Source: Acidobacteriota bacterium
GTDB taxonomy: Bacteria > Acidobacteriota > Polarisedimenticolia > J045
Length of the DNA: 64,000 bases
Assembly: GCA_017994815.1 (NCBI GenBank)
Contig: JAGOJY010000018.1
Coordinates: 1-64,000 of the forward strand
Direction of reading: 5' to 3'
The notes under the pieces are model-generated. The model did no database searches. It was not told where the DNA came from and saw only the letters and a program-made list of their open reading frames with translations. Shown one piece after another: positions 8,493 through 16,784 of the stretch. Within the stretch, counting starts at the first letter, position 1. The number at the start of each line of letters is the position of its first letter. A program made the translations under genes and the position numbers.

Positions 8493-9295
8493 CGCGCAGC
8501 GGCGGAGTTCGACCTGGCCCGACCGCCGCCGTCGTCTTTGTCCTCGGTGCGCTCGGCCTGGCGAGTTGTGCCAGCCTCCCGCGGACCAGCCACGGCGCGA
8601 CCGCGTCCCGTAGCGGTTTCCTGTTCGAGCGCTGGCACGACGGCGCGAGCGATCTCCCGTACGCGGTCTACGTCCCGCGCGGCTACGACTCCTCGCAGCC
8701 GCTGCCGCTGATCCTGTTCCTGCACGGCAGCGGCGAGAGCGGTCGCGACGGCAGCAAGATGATCGTGCAGGGGCTCGGCTCGGCCATCCTCTGGGATGCG
8801 GCGCGCTGGCCCGCGATCGTGATCTTCCCGCAGAAGCCGGGCGAGGACGAGGAGTGGGAGGAACACGAGGCGGCGCTGATGGGGATTCTCGCGCGCGTGC
8901 GCGCGACGTACAGCGTGGACCCGCGGCGGATCTACCTCACCGGGCTCTCGCAGGGCGGACACGGAACGTGGGTGCTCGGCGCGCGGCACGCGGACGTGTG
9001 GGCCGCGCTGGTCCCGGTCTGCGGGTACGCCGGGACCCGCCGTCACGGCCCGCGCGCCTTCGACGGCACCGCGGCCGACCTCGCGCCGGCGCTGAAGTCG
9101 ATGCGGATCTGGGCCTTCCACGGCGAAGTCGACGACGTGGTCACGCCGCAGGAGACGCGCGATCTCGTCGCCGCGGTGCAGGCGGCCGGCGGCACGCCGA
9201 AGATGTCGATCCTGCCGGGCGTCAACCACGGCGCGTGGGACCCGGCGTACCGGGATCCCGCGCTCGCGGCGTGGCTGTTCGCGCAGCATCGCTGA
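8489..9295 (+). CDS. Lipoprotein alpha/beta hydrolase, PHB-depolymerase/feruloyl-esterase-like
   Basis: 268 aa from GTG 8489, overlapping the previous stop (GTGA). Residues 1-30 form a lipoprotein signal with lipobox LASC (C27), so it is probably membrane-anchored and faces the periplasm or the outside. The hydrolase domain has oxyanion strand LFLHGSGES, nucleophile elbow GLSQGG (S154), an acid in FHGEVDDVV and His in GVNHGAWD, as in the LpqC/PHB depolymerase-like (esterase family 1) group. Some relatives hydrolyse feruloyl, acetyl or polyester bonds. With its coupled partner it probably forms a small secreted esterase module. Specificity unknown. Confidence 0.84.
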   Translation: MTRSGGVRPGPTAAVVFVLGALGLASCASLPRTSHGATASRSGFLFERWHDGASDLPYAVYVPRGYDSSQPLPLILFLHGSGESGRDGSKMIVQGLGSAILWDAARWPAIVIFPQKPGEDEEWEEHEAALMGILARVRATYSVDPRRIYLTGLSQGGHGTWVLGARHADVWAALVPVCGYAGTRRHGPRAFDGTAADLAPALKSMRIWAFHGEVDDVVTPQETRDLVAAVQAAGGTPKMSILPGVNHGAWDPAYRDPALAAWLFAQHR

Positions 9296-9306
9296 GCGAG
9301 GCGCTG

Positions 9307-9480
9307 ATGGCGGGGATCTGCAAACGGCTGCTGCTGTCCGCTGGGCTGGTCGCGCTGGCGGCGCTTCGACTTGCGGCCGCGTACATCGACCCCGGCTCTC
9401 CCGGGCCGTTCGCGGTCGCCTCGCGCAGCGAGCAGGTCCCGCGCGCCGGCGGCGGTACGGTGACGGCCTTCGCCTACTAA
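9307..9480 (+). pseudogene. Truncated N-terminus of a third secreted hydrolase
   Basis: A 57-codon frame from ATG 9307, 11 nt after the previous stop. It has a clear signal peptide (CKRLLLSAGLVALAALRLAAA) and then YIDPGSPGPFAVASRSEQVP, resembling the mature start of chlorophyllase/PAF-acetylhydrolase-like alpha/beta hydrolases. The frame ends at TAA 9478-9480 after VTAFAY, exactly where the convergent transglutaminase gene ends (stop 9477-9479). No catalytic domain follows. Most likely the 5' remnant of a hydrolase gene lost at a rearrangement junction. A free-standing 57-aa exported peptide is the alternative. Confidence 0.5.
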
Positions 9481-10430
9481 CCGCCATCCGGCTTCTGCCA
9501 GAACCCGGCCTCGTCGGTAATGAACACGATCTTGTTCCCGCTGGCCGTGATCCTGGGGGCCCGCAGAAGCTCCTCCCGATATCCACCGGGCATCAACTCG
9601 TACATGAGCCGGTGCGGCCTGGCCACCTGATCGAACTGGCTGTCCTGCGCGCACCGGACTTTGAAGATGTTCTTCCCCAGGTACCAGAGATAGCTCGTCC
9701 CGTCGATGTAATCTCGAACATCCGACCACGCCTGAACCAGGAAGCTCGGCGGCGGATCCAGCGACAGCACCACCAAGGGCCTGCCGGCGACCAGTCCGCG
9801 GCGGATCTCCGCGACCCCGAGGGGAGATCCCTGGCGGTCCGTCACGTAGGCGCCGAGATCCGGGTCCATGAGAAGCCAGCGCCGCAGCGTGCGGGAATAC
9901 ACCGACGTGACGAAGTGGCTCTCCTCGTCCTCCTGCTCGGCAGGCAGCAGGTGGGTTTGGCGGGATTCGAAACCCATCGCGAGGTAGACTTCGTTCAGGA
10001 CGATCGTCTTCATGTAACAGTTCATCGTGATCTGTCCGTCGCGGGCCAACGGTATGAGGCTCGAGGCGTTCAGTTGTTCCGGGATCGTGGGTTCGTTGGC
10101 GTGCCCCGTCAGGTGATAGACCCAGCGCGCCAGGTTGATGAGGCGCTCGATCTCGGGACCGCCGCCGGCGACTCGATCCAGATCGTAGGTGACGCGGAGC
10201 TTCTGGAGATTCTCGTCCTCGGGAGCGGCGTAGGAGAATGTCACCTCGGCGGGTTGGGCCGAAAACGAAGGATGGTCTTTCAAAAGTCCGGCCCATCGAT
10301 TCCCTTGGGACACGTTCTGGCTGCGATGCCGGACCAGGGGGACGACGCACAACGCGATCACGACGAGGACGACGACGCCCGCGGCGGGCAGGATGATCCA
10401 CGTCAGGCGTCCCCTGGCGGTCTTGGCCAT
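9477..10430 (-). CDS. Membrane-anchored transglutaminase-like (cysteine protease fold) protein
   Basis: 317 aa from ATG 10430, preceded by a strong GGGAGGG site; longer in-frame starts are rejected. One N-terminal TM helix (about 9-33, WIILPAAGVVVLVVIALCVV) anchors the protein, with the rest presumably periplasmic. The core shows the transglutaminase-like Cys-His-Asp arrangement: C138 in TMNCYMKTIVL followed by AMGFESRQTH, H172 in ESHFVTSV, and D189 in WLLMDPDL. Such domains act as proteases, amidases or crosslinking enzymes; substrate unknown. The 3' end meets the truncated hydrolase above tail to tail with a few bases of overlap, suggesting a rearrangement boundary. Confidence 0.8.
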   Translation of the reverse strand: MAKTARGRLTWIILPAAGVVVLVVIALCVVPLVRHRSQNVSQGNRWAGLLKDHPSFSAQPAEVTFSYAAPEDENLQKLRVTYDLDRVAGGGPEIERLINLARWVYHLTGHANEPTIPEQLNASSLIPLARDGQITMNCYMKTIVLNEVYLAMGFESRQTHLLPAEQEDEESHFVTSVYSRTLRRWLLMDPDLGAYVTDRQGSPLGVAEIRRGLVAGRPLVVLSLDPPPSFLVQAWSDVRDYIDGTSYLWYLGKNIFKVRCAQDSQFDQVARPHRLMYELMPGGYREELLRAPRITASGNKIVFITDEAGFWQKPDGG

Positions 10431-10650
10431 TGTCCCTCCCGGTCGGCTTTCTCCGCGCCCCCGACTCCGAGCTCGGCCCGAAACCCGTCGTGTGTGCGCT
10501 CCGATAAGGCAACGCTCGAGGGGGCAAGGGGGTTCAGGTCCCTGGCGAATTCTCCGGGAACGCCGTACGGACCGTGAGTAAGAGGTAGGCGTCATCCTCG
10601 AAGCGGTAAGCCACCCGCTCGAAAGCGCGAACTCATGACGGCGAGAAGCG

Positions 10651-10680
10651 AAGAGCGGGGACAGGTGGGGGACCTGTCCT
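10651..10680. repeat. REP-like palindrome after the subtilase gene
   Basis: GGACAGGT (10659-10666) and ACCTGTCC (10672-10679) form a perfect 8-bp stem around a GGGGG loop, preceded by AAGAGCG. The core AGCGGGGAC recurs at 13690-13699 and 55950-55959, each time just outside a gene. GGGGAC-rich palindromes of this look are typical of REP/RAYT-type repeats. Lying directly against the subtilase stop, it could also serve as that gene's 3' hairpin. Repeat identity is inferred from only three copies. Confidence 0.4.
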
Positions 10681-13587
10681 CTAAGGGGCGGCCAGCACCT
10701 CGACGCGCCAGGGCTCGTCCTCGCCGGCCGGCGTCAGGTCCAGTTCGAGGATCCAGCGCGCGCCGTCGGGCAGGGCGGGCGGCGTGCGCTCGAACTCCAG
10801 CGCCAGCGGCACCGCGCGGTCCGGGTAGAACGTCAGCAACTCCTGCGGCTCGTCGCCCGGGCCGGACACCGTGATCGGGATCGGCTCCGCCAACAAATAC
10901 GAGCGCTCCACGGTGACCTTGAACGGCGCGCCCTTGCCGCCCGGCTTGGCCAGCGCCGCGTCGATGCGCAGGGTCAGGTCGGAGGCCTCGTCCGGGCGAT
11001 CGAGGTGCGCGTCGAGCCGCGAGTACCCCATCGACTCGCTGAGGACCGGCGGACCGTCCTTGCCCAGCACGCGCACCGGGACGTCGGTCACGCGGTCCCA
11101 GTCCGCCGGGTCGAAGCGCACGCCGAGGTCGAGTCCCGACATCTCGGCCGACAGGCGCAGCGGCAGCTCGACCGCGCCGTCGCTCGACGACTCGGTGCTG
11201 ACGACGCGGTAGCCCGCCACCCGCGCCGCCACGCTTCCGCGGACCGCGGCGCGCGACAGGTTGGCCAGCTCCAGCGTGGCCTCGGGCGGCGCACCCTCGC
11301 GGGCGGCGATCGCCAGCGGCGCCCCGACCGGTGCGAAGCCGTCGAACGACACCTCGAACTCGACCGGCACCGGCTCGCTGTTGGCGCTGTCCGCCACCAG
11401 CACGAACTCCCAGGTGCCCGGCAGGAGCTGGCTCTCGCCGATCCGCAGGCGCTGCTGCGCGGGATCGTCGCCGCCGGCCCACGGCAGCCCGCCGGTCGCG
11501 CGCCCCTCCGGGTCGTGCAGCGCGACGCGCGCGCGCTGGCGCGAGCCGCGCGGCAGCTCGTGGCGCAGCTCCATCCCGCGGGCGCCGACCGGCACGCGCA
11601 CGAACACGCGCTCGATCGCCGCCGGCGCGAGGCGCACCTGCCCGAGCCGCCACGGCGCCCCGAGCGCGGGCTCGTGCGGCACGACGACGCTCACCGGCAG
11701 GTCCCACTCGGGGCCCAGCCGGCGGCGCGCGTCGGCCTTCATTTCCTTGTCGAAGGCCAGCACGCGCGCGGTGTAAAGCCCCGGCTTCTTCAGCGCGCCG
11801 CCGTCGTACCGCAACTCGAACGCGACCGGCTCGCCCCCGCGCGTGTACGCCGCGGCGCGGTCCGTCCGGACCCACTCTGCCGTCGTCACGAGGTCGAAGG
11901 CGCGGTAGAACGCGGACTTCTGCGCGTCGGTGATCGCGGCGCCGAACTCGGGCGTGACGGTCACCGCCTGCCCCTGCGGCGGAAGCGGCGGCTCGATCCC
12001 GCGCCAGTGCGCGGCCGTGACCGGGTGCCCCGGCAGCTCCGGCGACTCGGTCTCGACGCGCCACGCGAGCGGCTCGGACGCCCCGCGCGCCGCGAGCGCG
12101 CGGTAGATCTCCCACGCGCGGCCGACGTCGATCATCCCCGGTCCCTGGTCCAGCGGGCTCGCGTTCGGGATCGGCAGCGCACCGCGGCGCAGCGCGGCCT
12201 TGACCAGCGCACCGCGGACCGGGAGCTTCTCCGCGAGCGCGGCGCTGATGACCAGCGCCGCGGCGCCGGCGGTCTGCGGCGAGGCCATCGACGTGCCGCG
12301 CATGACGCCGGGGCCGACGTCCCACGCCGGGACCGTGGACGCCGCGATGCCCGGCGCGAGCACGTCGGGCTTGTTCATCTCGGCGCCGCGCGACGAGAAC
12401 GCGAACACCACCGGCTGCGCGAGCCGCTGGCCGAGCAGGTCGCGCGCCGTCTCCGGCACCAGTGCCGCGCCGGTCGCGATCACGCGGGAGGCGCACGACG
12501 GCAGCCCCGCGGTGGACAGCCCCGGCCCCTCGTTGCCGTTCGACACGCAGCCGACCATGCGCTCGTTCGCGGCGAGCAGGCGGTCGATCTCGCGCTCCAT
12601 GTCCGACTGGCCCTCGCGCTCGGCGCCGATGCCGTACGACATCTGCACCACGACCGGGACGTCGTGCTCGCGGGCCCAGCGCGCCGCGTGCTGCCAGGCC
12701 TGCCACATCGAGCCCGAGCGCGTCGATCCGCCGCTCAGGGCGTTGTCGCCGATCTTCAGCGACAGCACGCGCGCGCCGGGGGCGACGCCGTCCTGCCCCG
12801 CCTGCCCGCCGATCGAGTGGCCGCAGGCGATGCCGGACACGTGGCTGCCGTGCGCGCCGTCGTCGAACACGAACGTGACCTTGTCCTCGTCGTCGTCCCA
12901 CAGGTTGAGCGCGATCCCGACCGCCGGCACGCCCTGGCGCCGGCCGGCCTCGCCCATGACGAAGACCCGCGGCTCGAGCGCGTAGTCGGCGCGGACCTGC
13001 TCGTCGTCCAGCGCCCCGTCGCCGTCGGTGTCGACGACGATCCGGCGCCGCGTGCCGCGGTCCTCGCCCGCGGCGTAGACCACGACGCCGAACACGTCGT
13101 CGCTCGCGCCGTCGCCGTCGAGGTCGGCGGCCGCCGAGCCGGCGAGGTCCTTCTCGCGCAGGTAGCCGACGCGCAGGCAGCCCTCTTCCGGCGCGGGCTG
13201 GAGCTTGCCGGCGCCGCGCAGCCACGGGCCGTCCTCGCCGTGCACGCCGGGGCCGTGCTCGTCCTCGTCCGCGATCGCCGGCTCCAGCTCGACGTCGCCC
13301 TGCCCGCTGAAGTCGCGCAGGTCGACGACCTTCGGCTCGCTGGTGCTGGTCGTCGACAGGCCGGGGATCGTCGGATCCACCCCGGTGTCGAGCACGGCGA
13401 TGACCACGCCGCGCCCGTCCCACTGCGGGTGCGCTTCGACGAAGCCCCGCGCGCCGATCGCCGCCGTGGAGAGGAACTCCCAGGGCTGCTGTTCGGGCGC
13501 CGAAGCGGGCGCGGGCGCGGGCTTCTGCGCGACGGCGATCGCCGCGGCCGCGGCGGCGGAAACGACGAACAGGGCTGTCTTTCGCAT
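10681..13587 (-). CDS. Secreted subtilisin-like protease, tripeptidyl-peptidase-II-like
   Basis: 968 aa from ATG 13587, which gives an immediate signal peptide (MRKTALFVVSAAAAAAIAVA). The S8 triad is complete: D67 in VLDTGVDP, H246 in GAHGSHVSG, S433 in RGTSMASP, with oxyanion N352 in SNGNEGPG. The Asp-His interval is about 180 residues rather than about 40; such an insertion and the long beta-rich C-terminal half resemble tripeptidyl peptidase II. The insert contains two Ca-loop-like stretches (DLDGDGASDD from 155, DTDGDGALDD from 186). Predicted to be an exported peptidase, unlike cytosolic eukaryotic TPP II. It is divergent from the helicase gene, with about 120 bp between starts. Confidence 0.9.
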   Translation of the reverse strand: MRKTALFVVSAAAAAAIAVAQKPAPAPASAPEQQPWEFLSTAAIGARGFVEAHPQWDGRGVVIAVLDTGVDPTIPGLSTTSTSEPKVVDLRDFSGQGDVELEPAIADEDEHGPGVHGEDGPWLRGAGKLQPAPEEGCLRVGYLREKDLAGSAAADLDGDGASDDVFGVVVYAAGEDRGTRRRIVVDTDGDGALDDEQVRADYALEPRVFVMGEAGRRQGVPAVGIALNLWDDDEDKVTFVFDDGAHGSHVSGIACGHSIGGQAGQDGVAPGARVLSLKIGDNALSGGSTRSGSMWQAWQHAARWAREHDVPVVVQMSYGIGAEREGQSDMEREIDRLLAANERMVGCVSNGNEGPGLSTAGLPSCASRVIATGAALVPETARDLLGQRLAQPVVFAFSSRGAEMNKPDVLAPGIAASTVPAWDVGPGVMRGTSMASPQTAGAAALVISAALAEKLPVRGALVKAALRRGALPIPNASPLDQGPGMIDVGRAWEIYRALAARGASEPLAWRVETESPELPGHPVTAAHWRGIEPPLPPQGQAVTVTPEFGAAITDAQKSAFYRAFDLVTTAEWVRTDRAAAYTRGGEPVAFELRYDGGALKKPGLYTARVLAFDKEMKADARRRLGPEWDLPVSVVVPHEPALGAPWRLGQVRLAPAAIERVFVRVPVGARGMELRHELPRGSRQRARVALHDPEGRATGGLPWAGGDDPAQQRLRIGESQLLPGTWEFVLVADSANSEPVPVEFEVSFDGFAPVGAPLAIAAREGAPPEATLELANLSRAAVRGSVAARVAGYRVVSTESSSDGAVELPLRLSAEMSGLDLGVRFDPADWDRVTDVPVRVLGKDGPPVLSESMGYSRLDAHLDRPDEASDLTLRIDAALAKPGGKGAPFKVTVERSYLLAEPIPITVSGPGDEPQELLTFYPDRAVPLALEFERTPPALPDGARWILELDLTPAGEDEPWRVEVLAAP

Positions 13588-13709
13588 GCGCGAGATGCTA
13601 CACGACGCGGCGCGTTGACGGAGCGGGACGCGCGCGGAAGAAACCGCGCGGCGCGCGGGCGCACCGTGGTACGATCCGCCGCGAAGCTGAAGCGGGGACA
13701 AGTCCGGGG

Positions 13710-16700
13710 ATGCAGGATCTCGTCGATACGCTGCTGTCGGACGACAGGATCGCGGCTCACGCCGTGTACCGCGGCGTCGCCCCGGCGCGCGTGGCGTCGT
13801 TCGCGGAGCCGGCGAGCGGCTGGCCGCCCGGCGCGCGCGCGGCGCTCGACGCCTTGCGCGTCGGCCGGCTCTACACGCACCAGGCCGAGGCGCTCGACCT
13901 CGTGGCCGCCGGCCGCAACGTCCTGCTCGCGACGCCGACCGCCTCGGGCAAGACGCTGGCGTACCTCCTGGCGCTGCTCGCGGCGCGCGCGCGCGATCCC
14001 CTGGCGCACGCGCTGTTCATCTACCCGCTGAAGGCGCTCGCGCGCGACCAGCTGGCGGCGATCCGGCGTTTCCTCGCACCCCTGGGGCTGGAGCCGGAGG
14101 AGGCGGCCGAGGTCTACGACGGCGACACGCCGGAGAACGAACGGCGCCGAATCCGCCGCCGCCCGCCGGCGGTCGTCCTGACCAACCCCGACATGGCGCA
14201 CCTCGCGCTCCTGCCCTCGCACGAGACGTGGGGCGGGTTCCTCTCGCGCCTCGCTCTGGTCGTCGTGGACGAGGCGCACGTGTACCGCGGGATCTTCGGC
14301 GCGCACGTGCACCACGTGCTGCGGCGGCTGGTCCGGCTGGCGCGCTACCACGGCGGGACGCCGCAGATCCTCGCCGGCTCGGCGACGATCGGCGCCCCGG
14401 GCGAGTTCATCGAGACGCTGGCCGGCGAGCCGTTCGCCGTTCTGCGCGAGTCGGGCGCGCCGGCCTCGCTGCGGCACGTGCTGTTCCTCGCGCCGCACGC
14501 CGAGAGCCCGTACGTCTTGGCCACGCGCGCCGTCGCGCGGGCGGTCTCGGCCGGGCACAAGACGATCGCTTTCACCAAGGCCCGCCGGATCACCGAGCTG
14601 ATGCACCAGTGGCTGGTGCGGATGCGGCCCGACCTGGCGCCGCGCGTGGCGAGCTACCGCTCGGGATACCTGCCGGCCGAGCGGCGCGAGATCGAGCGCC
14701 GGCTGTTCTCGGGCCAGCTCAGCGGCGTGATCAGCACCTCGGCGCTGGAGGCCGGGATCGACGTCGGTGGTCTCGACGTCTGCGTCCTCGTCGGCTACCC
14801 CGGATCGCTGGCGACCTCCTGGCAGCGCATCGGCCGCACCGGCCGCCAGGACCGCGAGTCCCTCGCCGTGCTGGTCGCGTTGCCCGACGCGCTCGACCGC
14901 TACGTGGCGGCGCACCCGGAGCACTTCTTCTCCGGCGAGTTCGAGAAGGTCGTGCTCGACCCGCGCAACGACACGGTGGCCGACGCGCACCTCGAGGCCG
15001 CCGCGGCGGAGCGCTCGATCGACGACGCCGACGTCGCGCTGCTGCAGCGCGAAGGTGGCGCGGCGCGCGTCGAGCGGCTGGTCGGCTCCGGGCGGCTGGT
15101 CGAGGTGGACGGCGAGCGGCGCTGGTTCTCGCTGCGCCGGCTGGTCACGCGCGACATCCCGCTGCGCAGCGCCGGCACGCCGTACAAGCTGCAGCTCGCC
15201 GGCGGGCGCGCGACGCTCGGCTCGATGGACGAATCGCGGGCCTGGTTCGAGGCCCACCCGGGCGCGATCTATCTCCACGCCGGCCGCACGTACCGCGGGC
15301 TGACCTTGGACCGCGAGAACCACACCATCACGCTCGAGCCATGCGACGTCGATTACTTCACGCAGGTCTACGCGCGCAAGGAGACCGAGATCCTCGAGCG
15401 CTGCGCCGAGCGCCCGCTCGGCCCGGCCAAGCTGGCCTGGGGCCGGCTGCGGGTGACGACGTTCATCGAGGGCTACTCGAAGCGACGGATCTTCGGTCTG
15501 GAGGAGATCTCGCGGCACCCGCTCGAGGCGCCGCCGCAGGTGCTGGAGACGGTCGGCTTCTGGATCGAGCTGCCGGTCGAGGTCCTGCCGTGGCTGGTCG
15601 AGCAGGACCTGCACCCGGCCGGCGCGCTGCACGCCGCCGAGCACGCCTCGATCGGCCTGTTCCCGCTGCTGGCGATCTGCGACCGCTGGGACCTCGGCGG
15701 GATCTCGTACGCCAACCACCCGCAGTTCGACCGGCCGGCGGTGTTCATCTACGACGGCTGGCCGGGTGGCGTGGGTCTCGCGCGCACCGGCTACGAGCTG
15801 GCGGAGGAGCTGTTCGCGCGCACGCGCGAGCTGATCGCCGGCTGCGCGTGCGAGGACGGCTGCCCGGGCTGCGTGCACTCGCCGAAGTGCGGTTCCGGCA
15901 ACAACCCGCTGGACAAGGCCGGGGCCGTCGCGGTGCTCGACGTCGTCCTCGGCCGGCGCGAGCTGGCCTGCGCCGGGGTCCCGCCGGAGGCGCTCGAGCA
16001 GGCGCTCGCCACGCACCGCACCGGCGTGCACGCCGGCGTGCGGGGCGGGGGACCGCTGCCGCCGGGCTTCTTCGCGGGTTCGGCCGGCGGGGAGGCGGCC
16101 ACGGCGCTGATCGAGGCGCCGCCGGCCGAGGTGACGCTCGAGAGCCTCGGCTGGCCCGCGGCGCTGCCGCTGCCGCGCTCGCTCCTCTCGGAGCAGGAGG
16201 GGCGCTGGCTGTTCTTCGACGTCGAGACGCTGCGCGGGGCCGACGACGTCGGCGGCTGGAACCGCATCCGCGACATGGGACTGGCGCTGGGCGTGGTGCT
16301 CGACGCGCGCACGAGCGTGTTCCGCACCTACCACGAGGACGACGTCGACGAGCTGGTGGACGATCTCTGCGAGGCCGACCGCGTCGTCGGCTTCAACCTC
16401 GATCGCTTCGACATCGCGGTGCTCGGCGGGTACGCCGGGCGGCGCGTGCGCAAGATCCGCACGCTGGACCTGATGACCTGCGTGTGCGGGCGGATGCCGT
16501 TCCGGCTCTCCTTGGCGCACCTGTGCGGCGAGACGCTCGGCGTGCAGAAGTCGGCCGACGGTCTGCAGTCGCTGCGCTGGGTGCGCGAGGGGCGCTTCGA
16601 CCTGATCGAGCGCTACTGCCGCGACGACGTCCTCTTGACCGCGGCGCTGTGGGCCCACGGCCGCAGCCGCGGCTTCGTCCTGTTCAAGAACCGCGAGGGG

Positions 16701-16730
16701 CTGCGCGGCCGGCTGCCGGTGAGCTGGTAG
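13710..16730 (+). CDS. MrfA-MrfB-like fusion: DEAH helicase with DUF1998 plus RNase H-fold exonuclease
   Basis: 1006 aa. Residues 40-450 are a superfamily 2 helicase: Q-like site LYTHQAEAL, Walker A ATPTASGKT (74-82), DEAH (187-190), SAT (GSATIG), and motif VI QRIGRTGRQ (372-380). Residues about 600-740 are a DUF1998-type region ending in a four-Cys cluster (CACEDGCPGC...PKCG, 711-731), as in the YprA/MrfA group. The C-terminal 170 residues are a DnaQ-fold nuclease: D837-x-E839 (FFDVETL), D901 (FNLDRFD) and Y969-x3-D973 (YCRDD). In Bacillus subtilis MrfA and MrfB are separate proteins acting in excision repair of mitomycin damage; here both activities sit on one chain. Cytosolic. Confidence 0.9.
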   Translation: MQDLVDTLLSDDRIAAHAVYRGVAPARVASFAEPASGWPPGARAALDALRVGRLYTHQAEALDLVAAGRNVLLATPTASGKTLAYLLALLAARARDPLAHALFIYPLKALARDQLAAIRRFLAPLGLEPEEAAEVYDGDTPENERRRIRRRPPAVVLTNPDMAHLALLPSHETWGGFLSRLALVVVDEAHVYRGIFGAHVHHVLRRLVRLARYHGGTPQILAGSATIGAPGEFIETLAGEPFAVLRESGAPASLRHVLFLAPHAESPYVLATRAVARAVSAGHKTIAFTKARRITELMHQWLVRMRPDLAPRVASYRSGYLPAERREIERRLFSGQLSGVISTSALEAGIDVGGLDVCVLVGYPGSLATSWQRIGRTGRQDRESLAVLVALPDALDRYVAAHPEHFFSGEFEKVVLDPRNDTVADAHLEAAAAERSIDDADVALLQREGGAARVERLVGSGRLVEVDGERRWFSLRRLVTRDIPLRSAGTPYKLQLAGGRATLGSMDESRAWFEAHPGAIYLHAGRTYRGLTLDRENHTITLEPCDVDYFTQVYARKETEILERCAERPLGPAKLAWGRLRVTTFIEGYSKRRIFGLEEISRHPLEAPPQVLETVGFWIELPVEVLPWLVEQDLHPAGALHAAEHASIGLFPLLAICDRWDLGGISYANHPQFDRPAVFIYDGWPGGVGLARTGYELAEELFARTRELIAGCACEDGCPGCVHSPKCGSGNNPLDKAGAVAVLDVVLGRRELACAGVPPEALEQALATHRTGVHAGVRGGGPLPPGFFAGSAGGEAATALIEAPPAEVTLESLGWPAALPLPRSLLSEQEGRWLFFDVETLRGADDVGGWNRIRDMGLALGVVLDARTSVFRTYHEDDVDELVDDLCEADRVVGFNLDRFDIAVLGGYAGRRVRKIRTLDLMTCVCGRMPFRLSLAHLCGETLGVQKSADGLQSLRWVREGRFDLIERYCRDDVLLTAALWAHGRSRGFVLFKNREGLRGRLPVSW

Positions 16731-16784
16731 CCCGGTCGGGGGCCCCGCGCCCCGTGCGCTCTCCCGCGGCGGCTTGGCCGCGCC

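Noticed and set aside
11005..14031. A 1008-codon plus-strand open frame
   Set aside because: Antisense to the subtilase with Arg/His-rich low-complexity translation; it reads into the helicase gene out of frame.
12756..16658. A 1300-codon minus-strand open frame
   Set aside because: Antisense to the helicase gene and out of frame with the subtilase; composition is typical shadow sequence, whereas both overlapped genes have clear catalytic motifs.
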